Part shown: positions 8,840 to 19,176 of the stretch, piece by piece
Position numbering within the stretch: the stretch's first letter is position 1
How the letters are laid out: each line of letters starts with the position of its first letter
Assembly: GCA_964445525.1 (NCBI GenBank)
Contig: CAYULA010000001.1
Coordinates: 124,001-188,000, forward strand
Length of the DNA: 64,000 nt
Direction of reading: 5' to 3'
DNA from: Penumbrarchaeum sp964445525
Lineage (GTDB): Archaea; Thermoplasmatota; Penumbrarchaeia; Penumbrarchaeales; Penumbrarchaeaceae
The notes under the pieces: generated by a model
The model's input: only the letters and a program-made list of their open reading frames with translations
Databases searched by the model: none
Told to the model about the DNA's origin: nothing
Program-made: the position numbers and the translations under genes

Positions 8840-10507
8840 TTAAATATCTTCTGGGGGCTTCTCCCTCTTCCAGGAGAAACGAATGATAATTACAGCAATC
8901 CCCAATATTACCAATCCAATTAGAACATAGACCCATGATGGGACATCCTCGTAGACCACAGGATCCTGTTGAGGTTCCTCTTCGGGATCGTATCTGAATT
9001 CGAAATTGATCCCTCCTCCCATAAGATCGATGGCAGAAGGGTCCTTTGAATTCATTTCCATTGTTCTCTTGTCAAGAGACAAGTGGTTCCCGAGTTGCTC
9101 GGGTGAGATCGAAAGCGGCATGATCTCCCAATCGGCGGGAAGCGTGATGAAAAGGTCCACCTGGAGATCTTCTTCGGGAATAGATTCAAGGGAGGACCCG
9201 AAGGATGATATATCGACATCGATGGAATCTTCCCTATAAAGATCGATTGTCATGGAGGCTCTCATTGTGATCCTCAGTTCGGAACCATCGGTCAATCCCT
9301 CATGCATGTATTCGATCGTTGCCTCAACTCCCTGACCAAATGAGATTGGCGGGGTCTTTTCCAGTCCCTCTATCAGGGGATCCAGGATCAAATCGACTTC
9401 TGCGGCATCCACATTTCCCGAGGAGTCAATGTCGCAGGAATCCAGAATGAGGGATTCAAGTGCCGGATCATAATCATATGTGGATATCGACATCTCCACT
9501 TCTCCCGTGGAATCTATGCTCAGGGACATGTCAACGATCCCACCCGTTGCAAAAGGGAACAGGTCCAACTGGAAATCCTTTCTGTCAGGACAGATGTCCT
9601 CCTGCCATCCGCCTTCGCCTTCTTCGATCCTTGAGGATCCGTGAACAAGGACCCCAGGTTCGAGGACAGGTCCCCGAACCTCGATGAAAACCGAATTGTC
9701 GGAGATCCCGTGATCCTCTATCGTGGAAAAGGTTCCCTCCATCTGCCGGACGCTTGTGGGATCGTACCTGTAAGAGCTGTCACCGATGACGAAGGTGTAT
9801 TCCTCCGAACCTTCGGCAAAGGGCGTACCCTCAAGATACATCTTCAGGATTATGGAATCTCCTCTTGGATTTGCTTCCATTCTGATAATATCGATGTCCG
9901 GATCGCTTCCCGATCCCATCTCAATGAAATTGAACTTCACATCTCCTTCGGAATCTGTCAAGGAGACCTGGTAAGGAGTGACCGACTCGGATCCCTCGCC
10001 TTTCACCACATCGTAGTAATTCTCTTGGGTGAGCTCCGAACCGGAATCCAGGAGGTATTCCACTGCCGATCCGTTGATCTCGAGGTTCCCATCCTCCATG
10101 ATGATCTTCTGCACCACCATGGACATCTGATTACTCTCGACCTCCACATCCACCTCATCGGTGAGATCCTCTCCGTCACTTGACCTAGTGACCATTATCG
10201 TACCATTGTCGTAGGAGGCCGTTACCCCGCCAACTGAAACGGTATAGAGATAACCGAAATCAGGGCTGATATCCTCCTTCATGGTCAGATATGCCTCCAC
10301 CCTGGCCACCCTTTCGAAAGTCTCAAGCGAAATGATATCGATCTCCTCATGGCCGGAAGCGCTTCTTTCCTCGATCGTATATGCCCTGACATCGCCCCTG
10401 CCATCAAGAATTATCTGTCCGTCATATGATGCCTTCGCAGGAGCGGAAAAAAACATTATACTAAGAGAAAGCAAAACAACTGCCGGTGCAAGGGCCCTTA
10501 TCCTCAT
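8840..10507 (-). CDS. Secreted, C-terminally anchored surface protein, unknown
   Basis: The 555-residue protein begins with a signal peptide (MRIRALAPAVVLLSLSIMFF, cleavage likely near PAKA-S). It ends with one membrane helix (WVYVLIGLVILGIAVIIIRF) and a short charged tail. The middle contains two related beta-rich modules: DGRGDVRAYTIEE followed by EEIDIISLE, and DSEGDVKFNFIEM followed by PDIDIIRME, about 170 residues apart. No enzyme motif was recognised. A TTG 12 bases upstream is an alternative start; the ATG at 10507 gives the cleaner signal peptide. It lies between the phosphoesterase (22 bases) and the aRF1-like gene (23 bases), probably in one transcript. Confidence 0.7.
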   Translation of the reverse strand: MRIRALAPAVVLLSLSIMFFSAPAKASYDGQIILDGRGDVRAYTIEERSASGHEEIDIISLETFERVARVEAYLTMKEDISPDFGYLYTVSVGGVTASYDNGTIMVTRSSDGEDLTDEVDVEVESNQMSMVVQKIIMEDGNLEINGSAVEYLLDSGSELTQENYYDVVKGEGSESVTPYQVSLTDSEGDVKFNFIEMGSGSDPDIDIIRMEANPRGDSIILKMYLEGTPFAEGSEEYTFVIGDSSYRYDPTSVRQMEGTFSTIEDHGISDNSVFIEVRGPVLEPGVLVHGSSRIEEGEGGWQEDICPDRKDFQLDLFPFATGGIVDMSLSIDSTGEVEMSISTYDYDPALESLILDSCDIDSSGNVDAAEVDLILDPLIEGLEKTPPISFGQGVEATIEYMHEGLTDGSELRITMRASMTIDLYREDSIDVDISSFGSSLESIPEEDLQVDLFITLPADWEIMPLSISPEQLGNHLSLDKRTMEMNSKDPSAIDLMGGGINFEFRYDPEEEPQQDPVVYEDVPSWVYVLIGLVILGIAVIIIRFSWKREKPPEDI

Positions 10508-10529
10508 TATATCTTTCAAAGATATCTTA

Positions 10530-11261
10530 CTAGATATCCTTAACGGTGGAAGGCACCCAAGAACCGCTTCCGAAGAAATGATCGATTATAAATCGGCGGT
10601 ATGGAACATTTTTCCTCTTCAATTTCATTTTCACAGGCTCGGGATCATATCTCACCTTCCTGAGGGCCATTCCGGATAAGGCATCATGATCATTGTCCAG
10701 GACAAAATATGTGGAAATGCCTCCGTTCTCGGCTCCGACACTGCCGGGATTGGCGTATATCCTTCCAGTGTTTCCAACGACCATAAGGGGTATGTGGGTG
10801 TGTCCGAACATCAGGATATCGCCAGGGACCTCAGAGTAGAAATCGTCCAGAACCTCGGGATAGGGCCTGTCGAAATACGGGACCTTCGATCCGCAGTCAT
10901 CGGGATGTCTGTGCATGAAATGGATTTCCTTTCCCGAAAACTCCTTAGTAATTGACATCGGAGCATCAAGCTCCTGTAAAAGATCGTCAATTTCCTCCCT
11001 GACCCAGTCGTGATGAGGTTTTCTAGGAACATATTGAAGCGGACCCAATTGTGTTCCTTCTCTTGTGTTGATGTCATGGTTTCCCATTACCCATCTGACC
11101 CTGCTATCATCCAGAACAATCTCCATGACCTCACGGGGGTTGGGGCCTATTCCCACAAGATCACCAAGGCAGTAGATCCTGTCAATGTCGTGAAATGAGT
11201 TCCATATCTCCCTGACAGCTTCAAGATTGCCGTGGAGATCGGAACAGACAGCTACCCTCAT
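10530..11261 (-). CDS. Calcineurin-like metallophosphoesterase (YfcE/MJ0936 type)
   Basis: The 243-residue soluble enzyme shows the complete metal-binding set of the family: SDLHGN near the N-terminus, GDLVG, GNHD, MHRHPDD and FGHTHIP. The size and motif spacing match the small YfcE/MJ0936 phosphodiesterases, which need two divalent metals. The natural substrate is unknown. Its start codon overlaps the stop of the large clostripain gene by four bases (ATGA), so the two are translationally coupled, an odd pairing of a cytosolic phosphoesterase with a surface peptidase. Confidence 0.9.
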   Translation of the reverse strand: MRVAVCSDLHGNLEAVREIWNSFHDIDRIYCLGDLVGIGPNPREVMEIVLDDSRVRWVMGNHDINTREGTQLGPLQYVPRKPHHDWVREEIDDLLQELDAPMSITKEFSGKEIHFMHRHPDDCGSKVPYFDRPYPEVLDDFYSEVPGDILMFGHTHIPLMVVGNTGRIYANPGSVGAENGGISTYFVLDNDHDALSGMALRKVRYDPEPVKMKLKRKNVPYRRFIIDHFFGSGSWVPSTVKDI

Positions 11262-14200
11262 CGCCTGTCAAAACTCAGGTTCGAACTTGAACTTTTCGTT
11301 TCATCTCCATATTGTTCAATCATGGCCGACCGGCTTGAAGGACCTTGTTCCCTTGCAGGTCTGGGTTTCCTGAAACCTGCTCCGGATCCTCTGCCATGGG
11401 AAATGCCACTCTCGATGGTATCATCCCGGTCATCACTCATTCTTCTTTTCCTTCTCATGTAGAGTACACCCACCACCCCGGCCGTACCCAGTATAAGGAG
11501 TGTAACAAGGGATATTGCCATGACCTCGATGAATGTGAGTCCGTCCACCTCCACCTCCCTTTCGTATGAATCGCTGTCTCCGTCGGAATCCTCCACTCTC
11601 AATTCAACATCGAATGTTCCGCCGAAGGAATACCTGTATTCAATGACCGGTTCGTTGGTCCTCTTCGTGTTTCCGTCTCCGAGGTCCCAGATATAGGTAA
11701 GGGTTTCCACATCCCATGGATCATCGGTGCTCAGTGATGCATCAAGGGAAAACTTTCCACCTCCGAGGTCCTCGGCGGTGAAAACAGCAAACGGAGCCCT
11801 GTTTTCAACGGATATCTCCAGGGTGGTGTTCGATCTTCCGCCGTATCCGTCATCAACGGTAAGAACCACCTCGAAGAGACCCTCTGTTCGGTAAGTATGG
11901 ATGATCTTCTTACCATAGAGCATGGAGCCGTCTCCCATATCCCAGGTGAGATTCGGCTGGTCCATCGCATCGTCGTCATATGATTGGTCACCCGGTATGG
12001 TTATCTGGTCGCCTTCCCTCACTTTAAGAGTTACCATCGTGGATCCTGTAAAGTTCGCCGGTCCTGAATTAACCCTTATGGATTCCCTGTCGATGACTGC
12101 CACAGGTTCGGAATTCTCCACGATTATCGTCCCGGTCCTGTTCCTCTCGAGACCATTTGAATCCCTTACAATCAATCTGAAAGTGTATGAACCCCTCATA
12201 TTGTATGTGTGGCTCACGGTTTGACCCGATACCTTGAATCCGTCCCCGAACTCCCAGAGAACGTAGATATCATCCCCGTCAGGATCCTTCCCCTTGTAGT
12301 CGAATACCACGGTATCACCGGAATGGATGGTGGTCTCCGAAACTCCCATCTCGGTTCCGGGGGGCCTGTTTACCTTGAATGAGATGGTCCTTGAGGATGC
12401 CGCTCCTTCCAGATCGATCACCTCGATCACTGCGGTAAAGGATCCCGTGGATTCGAAGGAGTGATTGAAAACGGGATCCGGACCTGATATGTGGGTGTTG
12501 TCGGAGAACGTCACGGAATAGGTTTCAATTGTTCCGTCCCTGTCAAATGAATCGGTGAGATCTATCCGAAAAACCTGATCCGGGATCAATACACCGCTGG
12601 GTTCTATGGAATGGACAATAACAGGTTCGGAATTCTCCTGAAGGAATGAAATTACCATTTCCGAAAGCATTCTGTTGGAATCGAGCTCCATAACCTGATC
12701 GTTGAATAGGGAAGGTACGGTGATTACCGATTTACCCTTCCCGTACCATCCGGTGGCCAATGCCGCAAAGGGAGGGGTCGTGTAATAAACCGGATTCATC
12801 TCTTCTCCCATAACAATCGATCCTTCACAATTGCCCGCAACGGAGGGCAGGTCGTCGCCAAGATCGGAATCGGTGGAGGAGGGATAGAAACCGTTCACCG
12901 AACCTTCGGATGTAATGTCTGCGCCAAGAATCTCCAGCAGCCGTCTTGCATTGATGATCTGTTCGGGAGAATTCGGGTCTATCACAAGAAGTATCTCTCC
13001 CCCGGCCTGATGAAATGCACTGATCTTCGAAACCTGGGCGTTTTCCAGCTCTTTCTGGGGCTGGATCAGTATGTAACCCTTGTGATCGGAAAGATCGGGG
13101 ATCGCCTCCGAAAGTCCTGTGTCCAGTGACATCCCGAGAGCAGAAAACCTCTCCACAAGGAGTGAATGATCCAGGAGCATGGACCTGTAGCTGTCCAGAT
13201 AGAATCTCTTTCCCTCCGCCATCACGGTGACAGCTTCCCCCGATTCGGGAAATCTGGCCTGGTTGCCGTAGATGTCGGAAACGAGTATGTGATATTCAAT
13301 TTCGATCCCCGATTCCAATCCTGAAGGAATCGCCCCGAACTCCAACCATCCCCGAATATCTCCTTCATCCCTTTCCGCAAGAGGTATGGAATACCAGGAT
13401 CCGTTGCCAGCCTGTCTGTATTCCAGACGAGGCCTCCCATCCTCCTTCACTGTCTCGATTCCCGTCTGATCTCTTATGAAGAAGGTCAGACCAGGACTTG
13501 AAGGTGACAGACTCACTGTTTGCGGAATCCTGTGCCAGATCTCAGGCGGATTTGATTCGGTTTCGAATCTTGCCTCGAAGGATCCGTCCGGAGGAAGATC
13601 TACCACATTTCCGTATTTTCCCCTGATCTCGTATCTATATGAAACGGATTCCGCACCGGAAAGCTGGATCGTCTTCAGGTAGACCCCACCCGCACCCACG
13701 ATGGTATGGTTCGAGGGAACCCCGTCGATGACCGTATAGAGCTCCACCTTGTCCACAAGCGAAGGCGTCATGGAGATCAGCTCGAAGGTGACCGTGGATG
13801 GTTCAGGGGATGTCCAATTCAATCTCCTGGCCTCGAGATGCAGATTCTCCACCCTCAGGGCCGCAAGTTCATCCCATGCTGAAATATCAGATAGAACCAG
13901 AGGGGAGTACTCACTCTGCTGGTTCCTGATCGTGGGATAATAAATACCAAAAAGCCTCGATGAAGGAGGGTGATTGGATCCTCCGTCCGAGTGAATTAAT
14001 ACCCCCTCTTCCGTCGTAAGAACCCTGTAAGCGGCTTCCCTCACCCGTTCCGGAAATCTGCTGTCCATGCTGAGTATCTCGGCGAACTGATACAGATCGA
14101 TATACCTGTCCCAACGATTGTCATCCTTCTTCCTGGGGTTGTTTATGAGAGGCATTACGGAATTATACAAGCCCGCATTATCGTAATGAGTGTAGAATAT

Positions 14201-15115
14201 CTCTGAACCTAGATCTTTTATAGGAGGAAGAAGAGAGTTCTTGAATTCCTTGAGGTCGATCGCGGCCAGGGACATGTAGGAATTGGACCCCTCGGGATCA
14301 TAATGGTCCATATATTCCTTGACAACTCCGGTCAATCTCTCTTCGAGCGGCATCGATGTGTCATTTAGCAGCATTCCCAGGCACCTATCGTAGGGCCATC
14401 CGGCTCCCGGTATCTCATCGAAGGAACCGAACATGTAATCAGCGTGATCCATGATCTCGGCCGCCGCTTCAGCCATTCCCATCCAGCAGACATCGAATGA
14501 GATAATATCAACAGGCTGGTCGATTGTCGAATCTATTGCGGTTCTGATTGCCTCTCCCATCTCATGGGCATACATCTTATCATCCGATCCACCGGATGTA
14601 TCATCCTGCATCAATCCGTTTGCCGGACCGTCGGCATGTCCCTCTATTGCTATCATGTAGTGATCAGCGGGATAATTGGAGAGGCCCCACATCAGAAAAT
14701 CCTTTAACGAATCCGGATCGTCCATATCCACCTCGCCCAGTTCGGGAAGCGATCCCTCGCCGTCAAGTCTGGTTGATCCGAATCCTGGATCAGGATGGTT
14801 TTCCACCCTGTATCTCCTGGTATCTGTCCATGTCTCATCGGGATCCCCGGACAGATAGGTACCAAGGTCTATCTGGACAATTATATTGACCCTGTCGGAA
14901 GAGCCTATCATCTCCATCTCCTTCATATCTCCGGTGATGAACCTCTCGAGGTTTCCATCACCGTTCATATAGGAGAGAACAGTCCATGTTTCCGGGGACC
15001 TTTCGCCGCCACCTTCCGAAGCTGATACCTCCAGTTCGGATTCCGAATCCAATGAAAGACGGAATGTAAAAACCAGTAGAACCGTCAGTGCCAGTACCAT
15101 TAATTTACGCTTCAC
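11258..15115 (-). CDS. Clostripain-family (C11) surface peptidase with PKD domains
   Basis: A protein of about 1285 residues. After a signal peptide comes a C11 peptidase domain: WTVLSYMNGDGNLE opens it, IAIEGHADG carries the catalytic His (about 160), and IISFDVCWMG carries the catalytic Cys (about 210). Clostripains cut after basic residues. The region after about residue 420 is beta-rich. From about 860 there are three or four PKD modules (DPDGDDIYVLWEFGDG, LTWDMGDGS, LTYIWDLGDGN), then one membrane helix and a polar tail. The frame is open to a GTG at 15136. The GTG at 15115 gives a compact start, MKRKLMVLALTVLLVF, and is preferred; an ATG at 15100 is also possible. A TATA-like sequence (ttataagt, reverse strand, near 15140) sits just upstream. 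Confidence 0.88.
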   Translation of the reverse strand: MKRKLMVLALTVLLVFTFRLSLDSESELEVSASEGGGERSPETWTVLSYMNGDGNLERFITGDMKEMEMIGSSDRVNIIVQIDLGTYLSGDPDETWTDTRRYRVENHPDPGFGSTRLDGEGSLPELGEVDMDDPDSLKDFLMWGLSNYPADHYMIAIEGHADGPANGLMQDDTSGGSDDKMYAHEMGEAIRTAIDSTIDQPVDIISFDVCWMGMAEAAAEIMDHADYMFGSFDEIPGAGWPYDRCLGMLLNDTSMPLEERLTGVVKEYMDHYDPEGSNSYMSLAAIDLKEFKNSLLPPIKDLGSEIFYTHYDNAGLYNSVMPLINNPRKKDDNRWDRYIDLYQFAEILSMDSRFPERVREAAYRVLTTEEGVLIHSDGGSNHPPSSRLFGIYYPTIRNQQSEYSPLVLSDISAWDELAALRVENLHLEARRLNWTSPEPSTVTFELISMTPSLVDKVELYTVIDGVPSNHTIVGAGGVYLKTIQLSGAESVSYRYEIRGKYGNVVDLPPDGSFEARFETESNPPEIWHRIPQTVSLSPSSPGLTFFIRDQTGIETVKEDGRPRLEYRQAGNGSWYSIPLAERDEGDIRGWLEFGAIPSGLESGIEIEYHILVSDIYGNQARFPESGEAVTVMAEGKRFYLDSYRSMLLDHSLLVERFSALGMSLDTGLSEAIPDLSDHKGYILIQPQKELENAQVSKISAFHQAGGEILLVIDPNSPEQIINARRLLEILGADITSEGSVNGFYPSSTDSDLGDDLPSVAGNCEGSIVMGEEMNPVYYTTPPFAALATGWYGKGKSVITVPSLFNDQVMELDSNRMLSEMVISFLQENSEPVIVHSIEPSGVLIPDQVFRIDLTDSFDRDGTIETYSVTFSDNTHISGPDPVFNHSFESTGSFTAVIEVIDLEGAASSRTISFKVNRPPGTEMGVSETTIHSGDTVVFDYKGKDPDGDDIYVLWEFGDGFKVSGQTVSHTYNMRGSYTFRLIVRDSNGLERNRTGTIIVENSEPVAVIDRESIRVNSGPANFTGSTMVTLKVREGDQITIPGDQSYDDDAMDQPNLTWDMGDGSMLYGKKIIHTYRTEGLFEVVLTVDDGYGGRSNTTLEISVENRAPFAVFTAEDLGGGKFSLDASLSTDDPWDVETLTYIWDLGDGNTKRTNEPVIEYRYSFGGTFDVELRVEDSDGDSDSYEREVEVDGLTFIEVMAISLVTLLILGTAGVVGVLYMRRKRRMSDDRDDTIESGISHGRGSGAGFRKPRPAREQGPSSRSAMIEQYGDETKSSSSNLSFDRR

Positions 15116-15192
15116 AGAGCCTAATCTATGTGGCACTACTTATAACATTATCCGTACAAGTGCCGTATTATGGGTGGTGATTTGACGATCCC

Positions 15193-17880
15193 TCATTCCT
15201 CAAATGACGTATCCTTCAGGCTGGAATCCCTTGATCTCATCACGAGAAAAACAGCAACAAGGGCAACCAGGATCAGTATAGCCAGTCCGATTATCAACAA
15301 CCCCAACGGGAGTTCATCCTCCTCCTCTTCCGGTTTTGAACCGCTGTCTCCGGGATCCTTTCCGGCCAGATATTCCTCCAGATTGGTGAAGCCGTCATTG
15401 TCTGGATCATCGAATGCATCTGACGCATCCAAGGGATTCAACCCGTATTCTATCTCCCAATCGTCGGGCATGCCGTCGTTGTCATCATCGGTATCCATGT
15501 TGTCTCCCTTGCCGTCTCCGTCCGTATCATTCCATTCATTGGGATCATTCGGAAACTGATCGGATGTCTGATCTCCTCTGCCATCTCCGTCGCTATCTGA
15601 CCATTCATCCGGATCGTCAGGGAATGCATCCTCGGAATCGACATAACCGTCTCCATCCCTGTCGGGTTCACCTTCGGTCGCAAACTCCAGAAAAAAGTTG
15701 GAGGTGAAAAGTACGTTTCCGTATTGATCCGATAGACCACCGCTTATCTCCAGTGAATATCTCGTAGCGTAGGATAGGTTGACCGGATCAATGGTGATCC
15801 GGGTATTCGTTCTACCCGAATCGCTCCAGTTCACTTTTGTTGTGTGATACATCTCTGTTTCCACTTCACTCATTGTATCCAGGTCTATCAATTTGAAATC
15901 GAATGTGGACATGTTCAGCCCTATCCCCCACGAGAGAGATATTTCAACTTCCAGGGCAACGGACATCTGATCAGGAGAAGGATATGTATTGGGCATCTCA
16001 AGAGACTGCTGCAATTGAGTGATATATTCATATGTCAGGTTCCTCCAGACGATCAGGTCTCCTGAAACCGAAATCAGATCCTCCTGGATTCTCAATACGA
16101 TCACCTCATTGAAAACCAGGTTCTCCAGAGGGGTTACCACCACCGAGGTGGTATTGGGTTGATGTGAGATTTCAACAGGCATGTTCGAGGTTGCGTTGGT
16201 CAGATAGATATGGAGAGTATCCATGTCGGGAACCAGGGGAAATGATATTGTGAAAGCCTGTGCCACCGGGACACGTCCGGTTCCGGGTTGGGGATCGATG
16301 GAAACGTTCATATCCCTCTCGACGAGGGTTATGTTGAGATCCGTGATCTCACCGTTTTCCAGGTCCAGATTTCTTCTGAATAACTCGAACCGTTCCTCGA
16401 ATGCTGTAAGAGAATAACCCGTTCCCGCCGGAACGTCCATGAAGATGTAATAGCCATCATCTCCGGTAACGGTTTCATTGTTATAACCAGGATTGGACAG
16501 GTTCAGGGTTACACCCTCCACGGGGACCAGGGCTCCCCTCTCGCTCGAGAGAACGAATCCGGAAAGTGTAGCCCCCACCGGGAGAGGCTCCAGTGATATG
16601 TCCAGATTCCTGTCCTCCAACAGGTCGATTGTATACTGCCTTTCAAGGAAACCCTCCCTGGAATACTTTATTGTAAAGGAATTTCCAACATATGATCGGA
16701 GGGAATAACTTCCCAGCTCGTCGGTGGTGGCAGAATCGCCCGGATCGAGTTCAACCTTCACTCCTTCGAGCGGGGACATCTCGAGATCAGTAACCCTGCC
16801 TGTTACATTTACCTCATTCATGGATGGTCCCGGCAGCGTATAAGGTCCAATAGAATACTGGTCAGGTCCTGTTTTTACATTGAATGTGTATTCAAGAGGA
16901 GATGGTATAAGATCGATTCCTTCCACGGTTGCTTCATACTTCACATCTCCCCTTAGATAAATCGGAGTGGGGCTCATGAGGGTCATATTGAAATCCTTAC
17001 CTCCGGCACTGACATATATCTGGTCCGGGGGAAGATTGTTGGTGGAACCATAGAAAACGGTAAACTTGAAAGGGGTTGTTACATAAGCCTTTGAAGGACT
17101 TACCTGCGGGTCCTTGAGGGAAACGTTAACCCACGGGAATAAAACATTCTGGGTCTTGATAAGGTTCCATCCCTCCAGTTCCGCAAATACCCTGTATCTG
17201 TGATTTCCTACCGAAAGCCTTGTACTGAATTGGTAGAATTTCCCGTCCTGATATATCTGGTCATTGGGATCGGCCTCTGTCATGGTGTGATTGATACCGT
17301 CTATCTCGATCCTGACCATATCGGGGGGTTCGTTGAAGTTGTACTCGGCAATGTACGTGAATTCGGTTGAAGTGTTCCCTTTCTTCGGTTCCACCTTCCA
17401 TGAATCGAGTTTCGGAGGGAAAGGCCAATTTTTTGTCCACATGGTGAAATTGGCCTCGATGTAATTGTTGCTGAGGTTTCCGTCTCCCACATAGAGTATG
17501 GAGACGTTGAGCTTGAATTCTCCCGCGTACGATGTCGTCCAGTTCTGAAATGAAAGATCGATCTCTTCCCCCGATGCAAGATCTGTGAAAGTCCTGCTCA
17601 TGGCGGAGTGAACAACGTGACCTGTCTTGTTGTCCTTTATGACCAGGGAAGCTCTTCCGGTTTTGTTTGCGGTTGCGTTTCCGATATTTTCAACGGTTAT
17701 ATTGGCAATAAGCCCCAATTCCGTCTGATATGAGCCGCCTTCAACCGGTTTGTTCAGGGTTGCAGTGAGATCCACACTGCCATTTCTAGCAGGTTCGGAG
17801 TCCGATAAATCGGATGAAATCATCATGAGGGCTCCGGACAACAATATCAATATTGACGCTAAAACGGAGATACGGCTCAT
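15193..17880 (-). CDS. Large secreted adhesin-like protein with calcium-type repeats
   Basis: The 895-residue protein has a signal peptide and a CARDB-like domain (about residues 35-150). Two tandem carboxypeptidase-regulatory-like beta sandwiches follow (about 355-520; VTGRVTDLEMSPLEGVKVEL and LSGFVLSSERG), then two Ig-like modules. Next come thrombospondin type-3/dockerin-like acidic repeats (about 745-850; DRDGDGYVDSEDAFPDDPDE, DSDGDGRGD, DTDGDGKGD, DPDNDGFTN), which usually bind calcium. A C-terminal membrane helix ends the protein. No catalytic motif was seen, so it is probably structural, adhesive or a substrate-binding scaffold. It precedes the C11 peptidase by 77 bases on the same strand. 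Confidence 0.8.
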   Translation of the reverse strand: MSRISVLASILILLSGALMMISSDLSDSEPARNGSVDLTATLNKPVEGGSYQTELGLIANITVENIGNATANKTGRASLVIKDNKTGHVVHSAMSRTFTDLASGEEIDLSFQNWTTSYAGEFKLNVSILYVGDGNLSNNYIEANFTMWTKNWPFPPKLDSWKVEPKKGNTSTEFTYIAEYNFNEPPDMVRIEIDGINHTMTEADPNDQIYQDGKFYQFSTRLSVGNHRYRVFAELEGWNLIKTQNVLFPWVNVSLKDPQVSPSKAYVTTPFKFTVFYGSTNNLPPDQIYVSAGGKDFNMTLMSPTPIYLRGDVKYEATVEGIDLIPSPLEYTFNVKTGPDQYSIGPYTLPGPSMNEVNVTGRVTDLEMSPLEGVKVELDPGDSATTDELGSYSLRSYVGNSFTIKYSREGFLERQYTIDLLEDRNLDISLEPLPVGATLSGFVLSSERGALVPVEGVTLNLSNPGYNNETVTGDDGYYIFMDVPAGTGYSLTAFEERFELFRRNLDLENGEITDLNITLVERDMNVSIDPQPGTGRVPVAQAFTISFPLVPDMDTLHIYLTNATSNMPVEISHQPNTTSVVVTPLENLVFNEVIVLRIQEDLISVSGDLIVWRNLTYEYITQLQQSLEMPNTYPSPDQMSVALEVEISLSWGIGLNMSTFDFKLIDLDTMSEVETEMYHTTKVNWSDSGRTNTRITIDPVNLSYATRYSLEISGGLSDQYGNVLFTSNFFLEFATEGEPDRDGDGYVDSEDAFPDDPDEWSDSDGDGRGDQTSDQFPNDPNEWNDTDGDGKGDNMDTDDDNDGMPDDWEIEYGLNPLDASDAFDDPDNDGFTNLEEYLAGKDPGDSGSKPEEEEDELPLGLLIIGLAILILVALVAVFLVMRSRDSSLKDTSFEE

Positions 17881-17940
17881 GGGGGATAAAATCCCGTAGG
17901 TCTGTATTTAACCTTTTCCTCACTTGCAAGAACTGGCTCT

Positions 17941-19176
17941 TCATTTACCTGCAAAAACCTTGACAAGCTCGATAATTGTCCCTACGGCGGCCTCCATGGA
18001 TTTTACGGGCACATATTCCTTTTTGGAGTGGAAGTTCATTCCCCCTGCAAATATATTGGGAGTTGGGAGCCCCTTGTAGGAGAGCATAGCACCATCGGTT
18101 CCCCCTCTGATCTTCTTCTGGATAGGTTCGATACCGGCTCTCTTCACGGCTTCCAATGCATACCGGACGGCCCTGGGTTCCTCATCCAGCTTGAACTTCA
18201 TGTTCCTGTATGATTCCTTCACATCCAGATCAATAACGGACTTGAGATACCTTGCTCTCTGGAGTTCTGCAATGTTCTCGAGTATGTTCACCTTCTCTCC
18301 CATTCCCTCCATGGAGAAATCCCTGATCAGAACCTTTAATTTGGCTTCCTCGACATCACCTTCTATTTTGTGAGGATGCAGATAGCCAACGGATCCCTCG
18401 GTCATTTCGGGGGATATCGTAGAGGGTATCAAGTCCACAATCTCGCCTATTATCCTGACAGCGTTGACCATCTTGTCTTTGGCATATCCCGGATGAACAT
18501 TCATACCCTTTACGACATAGGTTGCTGCCATGGCATTGAATGTCTCATCCTCCACCTCTCCGATTATACCGCCATCAATGGTATAGGCCAGGTCCGCATC
18601 GAATTTCTCAACGTCGAAGTATTTCGTTCCGTTGCCAACTTCCTCGTCCGGCGTGAAACCTATTCTTATCCTCCCGTGGGGAATGGAGGGGTCCTCAACT
18701 AAAAGCTTTAGGGAGGCCATTATCGCGGCAACACCTGCCTTGTCGTCCGCTCCGAGAAGGGTGGTTCCGTCGGATGTAATGATGGTCTCTCCCACATTAT
18801 CAAGAAGATGAGGATTTTCGTCCACTTTGATCACCACATCCTTGTCCCCGGGAAGAACAATATCCTTCCCGTCGTAGTTCTCGTGAATAATTGGCTTCAC
18901 ATCCTTTCCGGATACATCCGGGGATGTGTCCACATGAGCTATGAGCCCGATGGTGGATGCTTCCTCTTCCTCCGGGAGATTCGAGGGAAGTGTGGCCATG
19001 ACATATCCGTAATCGTCCATTTCGGCATCCTCCAGTCCAAGATCCTTGAGCTCATCAACCAGTATCCTGAGGAGGTCCTTCTGTCTCTCGGTTGACGGAT
19101 ATCTGTCCTCCACCCCGTCCTCGGAGGTGGTCCAAACCTTTACATATCTGAGGAATCTTTCCAAAACATCGGTCAT
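17941..19176 (-). CDS. pepT: Peptidase T (tripeptide aminopeptidase, M20B)
   Basis: Starting at the ATG at 19176, which follows AGGTGA, the protein has 411 residues, the usual PepT length. The M20 dizinc motifs are in order: IAHVDTSPD, LLGADDKAG, TPDEEVGNG and a C-terminal HSKKEYVPV. Peptidase T removes the N-terminal residue from tripeptides in the cytosol. It lies upstream of, and co-directional with, the surface-peptidase gene series, which fits uptake and final hydrolysis of peptides released outside. The open frame extends to 19356, but those residues overlap the divergent zinc-ribbon gene and lack homology. Confidence 0.92.
   Translation of the reverse strand: MTDVLERFLRYVKVWTTSEDGVEDRYPSTERQKDLLRILVDELKDLGLEDAEMDDYGYVMATLPSNLPEEEEASTIGLIAHVDTSPDVSGKDVKPIIHENYDGKDIVLPGDKDVVIKVDENPHLLDNVGETIITSDGTTLLGADDKAGVAAIMASLKLLVEDPSIPHGRIRIGFTPDEEVGNGTKYFDVEKFDADLAYTIDGGIIGEVEDETFNAMAATYVVKGMNVHPGYAKDKMVNAVRIIGEIVDLIPSTISPEMTEGSVGYLHPHKIEGDVEEAKLKVLIRDFSMEGMGEKVNILENIAELQRARYLKSVIDLDVKESYRNMKFKLDEEPRAVRYALEAVKRAGIEPIQKKIRGGTDGAMLSYKGLPTPNIFAGGMNFHSKKEYVPVKSMEAAVGTIIELVKVFAGK

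Noticed and set aside
9460..10183. Plus-strand frames opposite the 555-residue surface protein
   Set aside because: No signal peptide, ribosome-binding site or motif; the minus-strand gene has a signal peptide and an anchor.
17901..17940. Possible short gene or RNA between the adhesin-like gene and pepT
   Set aside because: The gap contains only a TATA-like ggttaaatac for the downstream gene; nothing else is visible.
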